Notes: generated from the sequence alone by a model not told the origin. 64,000 bases of DNA from Stomoxys calcitrans (GCF_963082655.1 NC_081555.1:15965150-16029149); one strand, 5' to 3'. Positions 23,968 through 36,439 are shown, numbered from the stretch's first letter. Numbers and translations are program-made.

Positions 23968-24366
23968 CGCATCATTGGGCCATAGTTCTTTTTGTCAACG
24001 GGGCCTATGGTCACGTTACCGTGAATTTACAACGCTACCGCACCACGCTCACTGATTATTTTTGGCCTGAGTTGGAAGATATGAACCTGGACAACAAGTG
24101 GTTTCACTTATCGGAAAGTAAGTTTGACGAGTGGGTTATCTCAAGATCGATTGGCCGCCTTATTCATGTGATTTAACGCCTCTAGACTAATTTCTTTGGG
24201 GCGACTTCAAGTCATTGGTCTATGTCAACCAACCGATGACATTGAAAGAGCCCTGAGCCAACATTGAAAGAGAGCCTGAGCCAACATCGAAAATTGGGTC
24301 CAACGTAGTGTCAGATGCGAACAAGCTTTCGGTGGCCATATGAATGAAGTCACGTTCCATTCATAA
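23968..24366 (+). pseudogene. Mariner-family transposase relic 1
   Basis: The translation contains VTVNLQRYRTTLTDYFWPEL and then EDMNLDNKWF, typical of the catalytic half of insect mariner-like (DDE) transposases. VISRS follows, and out of frame the remains of the WPP...DLTPLD and C-terminal '...GHM' parts. Stops and frameshifts break the frame after about 24175. The 'QQDGATCH' motif expected after KWF is replaced by HLSESK, so a piece is deleted. Related to the relic at 32940. No inverted ends were found. Confidence 0.85.
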
Positions 24367-24690
24367 ATGTTTTGATTTTACTTCAAGCCGATAAGTGCTA
24401 AGTTCGGCCCTGCACCATGGGTAGCATTTGTCAAGCTCTTTACCTGGCATCTTTTTACAGGCAAACAAAGGATAGTGGCTAAAAATTGCCCAATTGGACA
24501 ATGCTTCGTTTGGGTGTTGGTGATCATAGCAGAAGTTTTTGTGCAAAATTTCAGCCATAAGAATTGCTCCATAAGAATAAGGGCTCAATAACTAAAAGGG
24601 TGAGGTCGGTATATATGGGAGCTGCATCAGGTTATAAACCAATTCAGGCCATAGGAGAAGTTGTGGTACAAAATTTTAACTAAATCTTAA
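24367..24690 (-). mobile_element. DINE-like fragment, 3' end at left
   Basis: 'gattttacttcaagccgataagtgctaagttcggccc' followed by 'accatgggtagcatttgtcaagctctttacc' is a diverged 3' end of the element on the minus strand. About two internal repeats follow. It meets an oppositely oriented fragment near 24690. Confidence 0.65.
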
Positions 24691-24976
24691 AAGAGGCTCA
24701 AATAGTATAATCGGGACATTTAGAGGCCCTAGAAGCCGCAGTTTGTATCCGATTGGGAGAAAATTTCGCACGTGGTGTTCCATTACGATTTCCAACCATC
24801 GGGTGAAATATGGTCCAAATCGATGTTTAAACTGATACAGGTCCTGTATAAACGATCCCCTGATGTGACTTCAATTATGCCCTTCAAATAAGTTCAGTTT
24901 GTGTACATTTTTAGCAGTGGGTTCAAGATTCCCACGATTGGGTCCGACCGAACTTAGGACGTTTTTACTTGCATCT
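24691..24976 (+). mobile_element. DINE-like fragment, 3' end at right
   Basis: A little more than one internal repeat ('cctagaagccgcagtttgtatccgat...cccctgatgtgactt'), then 'gtccgaccgaacttaggacg' and TTTTTACTTG, a diverged 3' end. With the preceding fragment it makes a structure with 3' ends at both outer edges. Confidence 0.65.
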
Positions 24977-26017
24977 AGTTCATCATTTTAACTTTTAAAT
25001 CTTCGCCTGGAAAGTCTTCATTTTAAATGTTGTAGTAATTGTGGCAACATAATACCATGACTTAAACGCGTTTTCACATGCTGTATTGTTAATAAGCGAG
25101 TGCGTATTTCGTCTATAAATTATTATCACAATGAACATCAGACATATATGAAAACGTCAGGGCTTAATAAAGAAATTTGTTTTTATTTGGTTTGGTTTTC
25201 AACTCAAATCTCTTGTTCATATGTTTTTTTGTTTGTTTTTTTTTGAATATTTTTTTTTTTTTTGTTATTTTGTTAAGCTATTAAAAAAATGTGTTCGTGT
25301 ATTATTGTTTGAGGGGGAAATAGATTTTTCTCGCCGATAAATTTTTATTATTTTTGTTTTTTTTTGCTATTAAAGCTGAGTTTTTTGTGCATTTTTTTTT
25401 TGACCATTATTTGTGGCAAATAAGTGTTTGTTGGTTAAAAATATGAAAGAAAAAATGTTTAGTATTTGTATGGACACTGTTTGTTAAAGTTGTGATGGTT
25501 TTTTTTTTTTTTTTGCAGTTGAAAGTGTGTAGACAATGTTTAGTAATATATTTTTTTTTTTTATTTATTTATTATTGTTGTTGGATCAGCAACATCAGCG
25601 TTTGCTGTGAAAGGTGCCTTGTCTTGTCACAACTCACTGAGGCAAGTGAGATAACCCAAGTTTTTGGTTTCAACTAATGGATGGACTTGTTTATGTTGGC
25701 TATGATTGATTGGAAAAATGTTGGTGGAAAAAAATTTACAAAAAAAAAATCTCTATTGAGGTAAAACATATTATCACGTAATAGATTTTAATACTTAAAT
25801 AAAAATCAAAATTTTTAAAATTTAAATCAAAATTGAAAATATTAAAATAAAAATCAAAGTTAAAAGAAAAAATCTAAAACTTTAATAAAAAAATTTTTCC
25901 AAAATTTTGTTTTCAAAATTGGGTGAAATTTTATATGACAGTAAAATTGGTTTTCTAGAGAATTTTGCCATAATTTGTTCTTCATAGCAAGTTTTCACTA
26001 AAAAAGTTTTGTTTCGA
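24977..26017. other. Unique AT-rich DNA with poly-T tracts
   Basis: T-runs near 25225-25265, 25380, 25500 and 25545. The sequence 'tttttttttttttgcag' at 25505-25519 resembles a 3' splice acceptor, but no coding sequence follows. No other feature. Confidence 0.45.
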
Positions 26018-26404
26018 TTTTTTATACCCTCCACCATAGAATGGTGTTTCGTCATTCCATCTGTAACACCTCCAAAATACTCGTCTGAGACCCCATAAAG
26101 TACATTTATTCTTAATCGTCACATCATTTTAAGTCGAACTAGCCATGTCCGTCCGTCCGTCCATCTGTCTGTCGAAAGCACGCTAACTTTCGAAGGAGTA
26201 AAGCTAGCCGCTTGAAATTTTGCACAAATACTTTTTATTAGTGTTGGGCCAAATCGGTCCATGTTTTGATATAGCTGCCATATAAACCGATGGGTCTTGA
26301 TTGTGTCTTGATTTCTTAGGCCTACAGAGGGCGCAATTTTCATTCGATTTGACTGAACTTTTGCACGTGGTGTTTTGGCATTACTTCTAATAACTGCGCT
26401 AAGT
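26018..26404 (+). mobile_element. DINE-like element, 5' portion only
   Basis: TATACCCtccaccatagaatggtg opens it. The second half of the inverted repeat is decayed. The 5' block ('gaccccataaagta', 'ctagccatgtccgtccgtcc') and the first internal repeat follow. It breaks off at 'aactgcgctaagtac', where the 31-bp minisatellite begins. Confidence 0.85.
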
Positions 26405-29400
26405 ACTCTTTCCCAAAGGAAAAATAAAACTAAAACTACCCTTTCGCAAAGAAAATGGAACTAAAACTACCCTTTTCCAAAGAAAATGGAACTAAAACTA
26501 CCCTTTCCCAAAGAAGAGGGTACTAAAACTATCCTATCCCAAAGGATGAAACTACCCTTTCCCAAAGGTAAGGGTACTAAAACTACCCTTTCCCAAAGGT
26601 AAGGGTACTAAAACTACCCTTTCCCAAAAGAAAGGGTACTAAAACTATCCTTTCCCAAAGAACAGAATACTAAAACTACCCTTTCCCAAAGGTAAGGGTA
26701 CTAAAACTACCCTTTCCCAAAGGTAAGAGTACTAAAACTACCCTTTACCAAAGGAAAGGGTAATAAAACTATCCTATCCCAAAGGAAAGGGCAATAAAAC
26801 TACCCTTTCCCATAGGTAAGGGTACTAAAACTACCCTTCCCAAAGGTAAGGGTACTAAAACTACCCTTTTTCAAAAAAAAGGGTACTAAAACTACCCTTA
26901 ACCACAGGAAATGATGCTACAACTAGCCTTTCTCAGAGGAAAGTGTACTAAAATTACTCTTTCTCAAAGGAAAGGGTATTAAGACTACCCATTTCCAAAG
27001 GAAAGGTTAGGGTACAAAAACTACCCTTTCCCAAAGAAGAGGGTACTAAACCTATCCTATCCCAAAGCAAAAGGCAATAAAACTACCCTTTCCCAAAGGA
27101 AAGGGTACTAAAACTACCCATTCCCAAAGGAAAGGGTACTAAAACTACCCTTTCTCAAAGAAAAGGGAACTAAAACTACCCTTTCCCACAGGAAATGATA
27201 CTAAAACTAGCCTTTCTCACAGGAAAGGGTACTAAAATTACTCTTTCTCAAGGGAAAGGGCATTAAAACTACCCATTTCCAAAGGAAAGGTTACTATAAC
27301 TACCCTTTCCCAAAAGAAAGAGTACTAAACTAAACTAAAACTACCCTTTTTCAGGGAAATGGTTCTAAAACATATATTGCTTAATAAAACTACCCTTTTC
27401 TCTCTACAAGGGTACTATAACTACCCTTTCCTCTGAAAACGGGTGCTATTACTACCCTTTCCTCTGGAAAGGGGTACTATAACTACCCTTTTCCTTGGGA
27501 ACGGTTACAATAACTACCCTTTCCTGTGGGAACGGGTACTTTAACTACCCTTTTCTCTGGGAAAGGGTACCTTAACTACCCTTTTCTCTGGTCAGTAGTA
27601 CTATAACTGCCCTTTCCTCTGGGAAAGGGTACTTAAACTACCCTTTCCTCTGCGAAAGGGTACTTTTACTATCCTTTTCTTTGGGAAAGGGTAGTTAAAC
27701 CACCCTTTCTTTTGCGAAAGGGTACTTTAACTACCCTTTTCTTTGGGAAAGGTTACTTTAACTACCCTTTCCTCTGAGAAAGGGTACTATAACTACCCTT
27801 TCCGCTGGGAAAGGGTACTATAACTACCCTTTCCTCTGAGAAAGGTACTTTAACTACCCTTTCCTCTGAGAAAGGGTACTATAACTAGCCTTTCCTCTGG
27901 GAAAGGGTACAATAACTACCCTTTCCTCTGGGAAAGGGTAGAATAACGACCCTTTCTCCTGGGAAAGGGTACTATTACTACCCTTTCCTCTGAGAAAGGG
28001 TACTATAACTAGCCTTTCCTCTGGGAAAGATTACAATAACTACCCTTTCCTCTGGTCAATGGTACTTTAATTACCCTTTTCTCTGGTCAATTGTACTATA
28101 ACTACCCTTTCCTCTGGGAAAGGGTACTATAACTACCCTTTCCTCTGGGAAAGGGTAGAATAACCACCCTTTCTCCTGGGAAAGGGTACTATTACTACCC
28201 TTTCCTCTGAGAAAGGGTACTATAACTACCCTTTCCTCTGATAAAGGGTACTATAACTACCCTTTCCTCTGGGAAAGGGTACTATAACTACCCTTTCCTC
28301 TGGGAAAGGGTAGAATAACCACCCTTTCTCCTGGGAAAGGGTACTATTACTACCCTTTCCTCTGAGAAAGGGTACTATAACTACCCTTTCCTCTGATAAA
28401 GGGTACTACAACTACCCTTTCCTCTGGGAAAGGGTACTATAACCTCCCTTTCCTCTGGGAAAGGGTCCTATTACTACCCTTTCCTCTGAGAAAGGGTACT
28501 AAAACTACCTTTTCCTCTGGGAAAGGGTACTACAACTATCCTTTCCTCTGGGAAAGGGTACTACAACTATCCTTTCCTTTGGGAAAGGGTAATAAAACTA
28601 CTCTATCCCAAAGGTTAGGATAGTAATACTACCAATTCCTGTGGGAAAAGGAATTATAACGACTCTATCCAAAAGGATTGGGTACTACAACTACCCTTTC
28701 CTCTGGGAAGGATTGGGTAGTATAACTACCCTTTCCTCTGGGAAGGATTGGGTACTATGACTACACTTTCCTCTGGGAAAGGGTACAATAATTATCCTTT
28801 CCTCTGGGAAAGGGTCCCATAACTACCCGTTGCTCAGGAAATGGGTGCAATAATTACCCTTTCCTCTGGGGAATGGTACGATAACTACACTTTCCTCTGT
28901 GATATGTTACTATAACTACCCTTCCATTTGGGGAAGGGTGCTATGATTTCCTTTCCTTCCTGGAAGGGGAACTTTAACTACCCTTCCCACTGAGAAGGGG
29001 TGCTATAACTACCCTTTTCTCCGGGAAAGGGTACCATAACTACCCTTTCCTCTAGGAAAAGGTACTATAACTACCGTTTCCTCTGAAAAATGGTACTATA
29101 ACTACCCTTTCCTCTGAAAAAGGGTACTATAACTACCCCTTTCTCTGGGAAAGGGTACTATAAATAACCTTTCCCAGAGGAAAGGGTACTATAACTACCC
29201 TTTCCTCTGGGAAAGGGTACTTTAACTACCCTTTTCTCTGGGAAAGGGTACTACAACTACCCTTTTCTCTGGAAAAGGGTACTATAACTACCCTTTCTTC
29301 TGTGAAAGGGTTTTAAAACTACTTTTTGCCAAAGGACAGGGTGCTAAAGCTACCCTATTCCCAAGGGAAAGGGTACCAAAACTACCCTTTCTCAAAGAAA

Positions 29401-29462
29401 AGAGTACTTAAACTACTAAATATACCCTTTCCCAAAGGAAAGAGTATTTAAGCTAACTTTCC
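26404..29462 (+). repeat. 31-bp dyad minisatellite, array 2
   Basis: About 98 monomers of the same family as at 9350, with the conserved core GGGTA-ctaaaac/ctataac-TACCC. The linker between dyads is different: CCCAAAGG in the left third (26404-27350) and CCTCTGGG in the rest. Both keep the flanking CCCTTTCC and GGAAAGGG arms. Variant monomers repeat at multiples of 31 bp: 'gggtagaataac' near 27939, 28156 and 28311, that is 217 and 155 bp apart. Confidence 0.92.
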
Positions 29463-29599
29463 AAATTTTAGTAGTAAATTTTTATGATTTGCAGAAGTTG
29501 TTTGTTCGTTACTTTACCATGATGAAAATGTTAAGTTTACTGAATAAATTGAAAGTTACGTTTTATATAAGATTTCCTTCCTTTTGTAAAACCCTTCAT

Positions 29600-29672
29600 A
29601 TTCTTTGTAGGGTCGGAAATGGATATTTCGATATGTTTGAAATGGAATTACTAAATAAATATACCTCCTACC
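29600..29672 (-). mobile_element. Relic of a DINE-like 5' end
   Basis: 'agggtcggaaatggatatttcgatatgtttgaaatggaat' followed by 'atacctcctaccct' matches the reverse complement of a 5' block and inverted repeat. Strongly decayed, with no internal repeats. Confidence 0.45.
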
Positions 29673-29679
29673 CTAAATA

Positions 29680-30215
29680 GGATTTTTTATAAGAAAATTT
29701 TACTTCAGACTGGCTGAGTAGGATTTTCTATAGAAAATTTCAATTCAGCCTGGCTGAGTTAGATTTTCTATAGGAAAATTTCAATTCAGCCTGGCTGAGT
29801 TTGATTTTCTATAAGAAATGTCAATTTAGGAATATAGGAAAATTTCAATTCAACCTGGCTGAGTTAGATTTTCTATAAGAAAATGTCAATTTAGTCTGGC
29901 TGAATTGCCTGGCTGGAAAGCATTTTCTGAAGAAAAATTCCAATTCGTCCTGGCTGAATAGGATTTTCTATAAGAAAATTCCAATTCAGTCTGACTGAGT
30001 TAGATTTTCTATAGAAAAATTTCAATTCAGCATGGCTGGGTAGGTATTTCAGCCTGGCTAAATTGGACTTTTCTAAGAAAAAGTGTCGTTCAACCTGAGT
30101 GAATGAAGTTATGCTATATAGGAGTTTATCTACAGTAAAACCTTTTCAGCCAGGCTCTATAGAAAAATTGCTTAGGAAAATCCTTTACAGCCAGGTTGAT
30201 TTTAAATTTTCCCTT
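29680..30215 (+). repeat. 41-bp dyad minisatellite, degenerate locus
   Basis: About 11 irregular units carry TTCAGCCTGGCTGA and TTTTCTATAGGAAAA, the two dyads of the 41-bp family that is in perfect register at 39545. Units are broken by deletions and drift in spacing. Confidence 0.8.
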
Positions 30216-31589
30216 TAATATCAAAGCTGAATATATATTTCTCTCCTCTATTTGTTTGTGCATTTCTCATTTCAATATGAAGCTGTTCATGCTGATTGCT
30301 TCACCTGTGAGTTCCAATTTCATATGCATACATTTTGAGCCGTTTTTTAGTTTTGCCTCAAGCCGAAAGGCTGCAGCGCAACGATAGAGGCCATGCCGTG
30401 GTGGCATGGCATGTTTTAAATCATAATAATCACTTTTCCACATTCCTTACAACATATTGTGGCACATTTCACTTTCTTTTTTTGTTCAACATCTCAACAT
30501 CTCTTATTTCATTGTGGTGGCTCTATGCATTGAGTGTAAAAAAAAAAGTGGATAGCTATGAAACCAAACCAAACGACTGTCTGGCGGTTGGTTTGTTTAT
30601 GTTGTGTTGTTGTTGATTCATCCATAGATCGGTTCGTGCCTTTGTCTTTATGTACCACATTATTAAGAGCAATAAAATCGTCTATCGTTTTCATGATTGA
30701 ATGTAATAATCGTCTTTGGGGAAGGCGGACTATCAAAACAATTGCATATTGTCTTGAGTATATTTTTTCAAATTTTCTTTTGAAATATCAGGTTTTTTGG
30801 TTGGAGATTTTATTTTTGATTCATTTTCACTACTTGTCAAATATTTTTTTTTTTGGATATTGTGGTAGCAATTTTAAATGTGGCATTATTGCAGCATGCA
30901 CAAAAAAGGTTTTGTTTGAAGGCAAATGAATTTTGGGGTCGAACAGAGCTTAGGCGCATATGAGTCTTATATTGCACAAACAAATTTTATAAATATTTGC
31001 TTTAATGGTTTCTTGTAAAAACACTTAAGCATGCCAGGCCCACTTTGCCCATATTGTTGTGCTGCCTCCCTTTTGTGAGTAAATTGCAATCTAGTTTCGT
31101 GTATTTATTTTTCTCCATTTAAATTTTTTTAATTAAAATTCGCATTTTTAATGATACCAAAATTTCTTTAAGGAAATCCATACCCCGGCTGGTTATGGCT
31201 TGCGCCATAAGCTTCCAATGCTCTGTATTTAGGCCATTTATTTGTCAGTGTTTGTTTTGACGTTGTTTTGATTAGGGGCTGATTTCCAGTTTCATTGAAG
31301 AAAAAAATTATTTAACCATAATTTGCAGACATGTCTATAAAATTATTTCACACAAACACTTGCACAAAATTGGTTCACTAGGTAAGGCAAAGTAGGTTTT
31401 TATTTATGGATATGTGGAGCAAATTGGCCAACCTATTGACTGAAGAGAAATGGAAAACTAATTATCCAAGTTTTCCAATCTCATTTATACACTGAGTTTT
31501 TAAGTTGGTTATGAGAAAATGTTTAAAAAATCATTTTCGAAGGCATTTTTCTACAGCGTGTAATGCATTAACCCATTAACATCTGACAC
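30216..31589. other. Unique DNA
   Basis: No gene or repeat family recognised. A small hairpin, CCATGCC/GGCATGG, lies at 30391-30409. Open frames are short and not protein-like. Confidence 0.45.
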
Positions 31590-32096
31590 TCAAAAAATTG
31601 CGGCTTTTAAGGGCTCAAGAAGTCAAATCGGGAGATCGGCTTTTATGGGAGCTATATCATGTTCTTGACCAATTTGGTTCGTAATTGGCACAATTGTTGG
31701 AAGTCATAACAAAATCCTAGATGCTCAATTTCAGCCAAAGCGGACAACGATTGCTGCTTGTAAGGGCTCAAGAAGTCAAATCGGGCGATCGGTTTATATG
31801 AGGGCTAAATCAGGTTATACACCTATTTGGACCGTACTTCGCACGGTTGTTGGAAGGCGTAACAGAACACCGCATGCAAAATTTCAGCCAAATCGAATAA
31901 AAATTGCGGCTTGTAAGGGCTCAAGAAGTCAAAACGGGAAATCGGAGTATATGGGAGCTATATCAAAATCTAAACCGATATGGCCTATTCGCAATACCCA
32001 AGGACCTATATCGATACTAAGTATCTGTGCAAAATTTCAAGCGGCTAGGTGAACGCGTTCGATCGCTATCGTATTTTCCACAGACGGACTTGGCTA
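31590..32096 (-). mobile_element. DINE-like fragment, minus half of a head-to-head pair
   Basis: Three to four internal repeats ('gggctcaagaagtcaaatcggg') on the minus strand, then at the right a remnant of the 5' block ('ttcaagcggctaggtgaac', 'cagacggacttggctagatcg'). Directly joined to the next fragment in opposite orientation. Confidence 0.78.
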
Positions 32097-32803
32097 GATC
32101 GGTTGGGTTTGTAAACGAGGCAAATCGGTCCATGTTTGGATATATTTGCCATACAAACCGATCTTGGATGTTGACTTCTTAGGCCTATAGAGGGCGCAAA
32201 TTTCGTCTGATTTGACTGAGATTTTGCATGAGGTGTTTTGTTCCAACAACTGTGCTAAGTATGGTTCAAATCGGTTCATAACCTGGTATAGCTGCCATAT
32301 AAACCGATCTTGGATCTTGAGTTCTTGAGCCACTAGCGGGCGCAGTTCTCATCTGACTGTGCTTAGTATGGTTCAAATCGGTTCATAACCTGGCATAGCT
32401 GCCATATAAACCGATCTGATATATTGACTTCTTGAGCCTCTAGAGGGCGAAATTCTAATCCGATTTGGGAGAAATTTTGTACAATAGCTTCTCCCATGGG
32501 TGTTCAATATGATCTGAATCGATCTATAGCTTGATACACCTCCTATATAAACCGATCCCCTGACTTTGCTTCTTGAACCCCTACAAGGCTCATTCTTATC
32601 TGAATGCATTGATATATTGCACATTTATGGTCCGAATCGGACTATAATTTGATATAGCTCGAATGGCATAACAGTTCTTATTCATTATTCTTTGTTTGCC
32701 TAAGAAGAGATACCGCGCAAAGACCTTGGTAAACACGATCTATGGTGGAGGGTATATAAGATTAGGCCCAGCCGAACTTACCACGCTCTTACTTGTTTTT
32801 AAT
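32097..32803 (+). mobile_element. DINE-like fragment, plus half of a head-to-head pair
   Basis: Starts just after the 5' block ('gtttgtaaacgaggcaaatcgg'), has about four internal repeats, the 3'-proximal region, 'atggtggagggtatataaga', and the 3' end GGCCCAGCCGAACTTACCACG...TTACTTG. The hairpin has two changes from the GGCCGGGCC form. Confidence 0.82.
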
Positions 32804-32939
32804 TGTTTTATTTGTAGTTTTTACCAATATTTCTACCACCGCATGTGATCTTCATCAGGGTTTGAAACAAACCAATCTACTTTTACTTTACACCGCACAA
32901 GTTCGACGAGTCGAACATATACTCAACATTTTTATCAAG

Positions 32940-33480
32940 GTAAAGAGAGAAAAAGTCTGCAATCATTAAAATTTACTACCAAAATTCGGAGTCGGTGAGG
33001 TCTACTTTAAGAGCGAAATTCGTCATCTTCAGTGACGTAACTCATTTTCGGCTTTGGTTGAGTTTGTTAATATCCAAAATATGCGGTATGGATAGGTGAA
33101 TATCCACATGTGCTTCACGAATCCACACTTCATTCACAAAAAATAACTGTTTGGTTCGGTTTGCATTCCGGCGACGTCATTGGGTAATACTTCTTCATCG
33201 GCGATACCAATCGTCACGTTGCCGTAAATGGAAAACACAACAGCACCATGCTCACTGATTATTTTTGGCCTGAATTGGAAGATATAGATCTGGGCGGTAT
33301 GTGGTTTCAACAGCACGGTGCCACACAGCACACGTCACAATCGATTTATTGAAGAGTAAGTTTGATTACCGCGTTATCTCAAGAAATGGCCCAGTCGATT
33401 GGCCGCCTCGTTCATGCGATTTAACGCCGCTAGACTATTTTACTTTGGGGCTAAGTCAAGTCATTGGTCTACCAATAGTC
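32940..33480 (+). pseudogene. Mariner-family transposase relic 2
   Basis: Frames read in order give AIIKIYYQNSESVRSTLRA (the N-terminal helix-turn-helix type seen in mariner transposases), DVTHFRLWL, then HVLHESTLHSQKITVWFGL, then TDYFWPELEDIDLGGMWFQQHGATQ, and VDWPPRSCDLTPLDYF with the last catalytic aspartate region. The order is correct, but the middle of the N-terminal half is deleted and frameshifts and stops separate the pieces. Same family as the relic at 23968 and better preserved. No inverted ends recognised. Confidence 0.88.
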
Positions 33481-33499
33481 AACTCAATGGTCATTGGTC

Positions 33500-33620
33500 T
33501 ACCAAAGACCCACTTATATCCGATTTCGCTGTATCTTGGAACAGTGAGTTGCGTGGGACTTTCGAACAATGTAGGGTTTGTCCTTTATCGGGCCACATTT
33601 TGGTATAGATGCTGCGGGTG
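33500..33620 (+). mobile_element. DINE-like internal-repeat stub
   Basis: 'tatatccgatttcgctgtatcttggaacagtgagttgcg' and 'gtttgtcctttatcgggccacattttgg' resemble the diverged repeat subfamily at 2136. Single partial unit. Confidence 0.4.
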
Positions 33621-34347
33621 CAGAAAAGATTCATTTGCACAAGATTTCGTTGAAATGTGGTTAAAATATATACCTAAGGACCTCAGCCTCAACGAACTTT
33701 ATGCCTTTTTAGTTGTTTTTATTTAGTTTTGAAAAATGCAACTCATTTTGTTATTATCAATAATATTAACAAATTCCATTTTTCATTTTTCTTCTTTTAG
33801 CTTTTGTTGGCGGCAAAAATATGTAAATAAACTTCCAAACAAAATCGGTAAGCCAAAAACGTTAACAAATTAAATTTCAAAATTTAGATAAGATCAAAGA
33901 GCTACTGTAATTTCTAAATAGCCAGCACCCATACACCTGGTCTGTTGTTTCTAAAACATCATATAAATGGATCCTTATCTATCTTCTGCTGTCAACATAT
34001 GACAGTAAGCTGGTGATAGTTAAACACAAACCCCTCAATTAATTAAAACATTAAGAGACCAAGAGCGAACCCATAATTAGCTTTTATAAATATTATATTT
34101 CTTTAAAATATGCATCCGAAAGTTTTGCCCCCAAAACCCCACCTTTCTAAACAGCAATGATCATGTAATCGGCCTATTGAGGCTATTTGAGACATTGCAA
34201 CACTTAAAATAGATTTAAACAAAATCCACAAGCACTCAAAGGAATTCACATATAAATTGAATTTCAAATCTGTGGGCAAAGACTTGCTCAAGCTCTACAC
34301 AAGCCATCCAACAAATGGAGCAACCGGATTTAAGTTTTATTTGAGCA
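33621..34347. other. Unique AT-rich DNA
   Basis: No gene or repeat recognised. Confidence 0.4.
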
Positions 34348-35860
34348 TTTTTATACCCTCCACCATAAGATGGGGGGTATACTAATTTCGTCATTCTGTT
34401 TGTAACTACTCGAAATATTCGTCTGAGACCCCATAAAGTATATATATTCTTGATCGTCGCGACATTTTATGTCGATCTAGCCATGTCCGTCCGTCTGTCC
34501 GTCCGTCCGTCCGTCCGTCCGTCCGTCCGTCCGTCTGTCTGTCGAAAGCACGCTAACTTCCGAAGGAGTAAAGCTAGCCGCTTGAAATTTTGCACAAATA
34601 CTTTTTATTAGTGTAGGTCGGTTGGTATTGTAAATGGGCCATATCGGTCCATGTTTTGATATAGCTGCCATATAAACCGATCTTGGGTCTTGACTTCTTG
34701 AGCCTCTAGAGTGCGCAATTCTTATCCGATTGGGATGAAATTTTGCACGACGTGTTTTGTTATGATATCCAACAACTGTGCCAAGTATGGTTCAAATCGG
34801 TCCATAACCTGATATAGCTGCCATATAAACCGATCATGGGTCTTGACTTCTTGAGCCTCTAGAGTGCCCAATTCTTATCCGATTGGGATGAAATTTTGCA
34901 CGACGTGTTTTGTATTGATATCCAATAACTGTGCCAAGTATGGTTCAAATCGGTCCATAACCTGATATAGCTGCCATATAAACCGATCTTGGGTCTTGAC
35001 TTCTTGAGCCTCTAGAAGGCGCAATTCTTATCCGATTGGAATGAAATTTAGCATGACATGTTTTGTTACGATATCCAACAACTGTGCCAAGTATGGTTCA
35101 AATCGATCTATAACCTTATATAGCTGTCATATAAACCGATCTTGGGTCTTGACTACTTGAGCCTCTAGAGGGCGCAATTCTTATCCAATTTGAATGAATT
35201 TTGGCACGTAGTATTTTGTTATGATATCCAACAACTGTGCCAAATATGGTTCAAATCGGTTCATAACCTGATATAGCTGTCATATAAACAGATCTGGGGA
35301 CTTGACTTCTTGAGCTTCTAGAGGGCGCAATTCCTATCCGATTTGGCTGAAATGTCGCAAGACGTTTTTTATTGTTACTTTCAACAACTATGGCAAATAA
35401 AGTACAAGTCGGTTCATAACCTGATATAGCTGCCATATAAACCGATCTGGGATCTTGACTTCTTGAGCCTCTAGAGGTCGCAATTATTATCCGATTTGCC
35501 TGAAATTTTGTACGACGGATTCTCTCATGACCATCAACATACGTGTTTATTATGATCTGAATCGGACCATAGCCCGATACAGCTCCCATATAAATCGATC
35601 TCTCTATTTTACTTTTTGAGCTCACAAAGAGCGCAATTCTTATTCGAATTGGCTGACATTTTACACAGGTCTCCAACATATAATTTAATTGTGGTCCAAA
35701 CAGGACCATATCTTGATGTCGCTCTAATAGCAGAGCAAATCTTTTCTTATATCCTGTTTTGGCTAAGAAGAGATGCCGGGAAGAGAACTCGACAAATGCG
35801 ATCCATGGTGGAGGGTATATAAGATTCGGCCCGGCCGAACTTAGCACGCTTTTACTTGTT
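34348..35860 (+). mobile_element. DINE-1-like element, complete (~1.5 kb)
   Basis: This is the best full copy. Order: 5' inverted repeat TATACCCtccaccataagatggggGGTATA (34352-34381); 5' block to 'ctagccatgtcc'; a GTCC/GTCT run of about 50 bp (34487-34540); 'gaaggagtaaagctagccgc'; seven internal repeats at ~152 bp ('gatatagctgccatataaaccgatc'); 'gacaaatgcgatccatggtggagg'; and the 3' hairpin TTCGGCCCGGCCGAA followed by CTTAGCACGCTTTTACTTG. Drosophila DINE-1 elements share a TATACCC...GGGTATA start, a GTCC run and a 3' stem-loop, and DINE-TR1 carries ~150-bp internal repeats. Those are regarded as non-autonomous Helentrons. No replication protein is encoded here. Confidence 0.9.
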
Positions 35861-36439
35861 TTTTATGCAATTGGGATGTTGTTCATGTCTGTGGATTAGC
35901 AAAACATTGACACCAAAATGTTGACGTACATTGCAGCAATGAAACGAAAAAAAAAAGACAAAACATCATTGCTAAATAAACATTTAATTTGAAATTAGTG
36001 CAATGCTTTATAAGATATTCATATATGCTGTAAAGCAAAATCCAACCAACACAAGCATAGAAACATACAAAAGAGCCCAGACCGCCGGCTGATATGTTGA
36101 CACCTTTTACACATAGTCATATACCCTTGCCCTGAGAGCAGTTGTGGCCGGGAGATGTCTCATTCGTTTGCCAGAAATGTTGTCAAGAAGACAACAGCCG
36201 CCAGTCAAAACAGCAGCACCCAAGCTCACATCAACATCGATGAATTCATTCATGAATGTGCAATGACACGCATGAAATTTTGAATAATTCAACAAAACGG
36301 TTATTTCGTGCTCACCTTTAGTTTTCCTATGAATAGCAATAAACAAAACAATGGGAGCTCACGAGCCAGAAACATATAAAAGCAATAAACAGTGGGGAGA
36401 AAAAAGAAAATTATAGACATCCTAAAGAAAAAAAACCAT
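35861..36439. other. Unique DNA
   Basis: A minus-strand open frame of 79 codons (36107-36346) has no recognisable domain. Nothing else seen. Confidence 0.4.

Noticed and set aside
25490..25530. Splice-acceptor-like poly-T followed by GCAG (similar at 41247-41272)
   Set aside because: Poly-T tracts are common here and no coding sequence follows.
35616..35847. Frames overlapping the end of the DINE element on both strands
   Set aside because: They cover internal repeats and the 3' hairpin and are present in sister copies.
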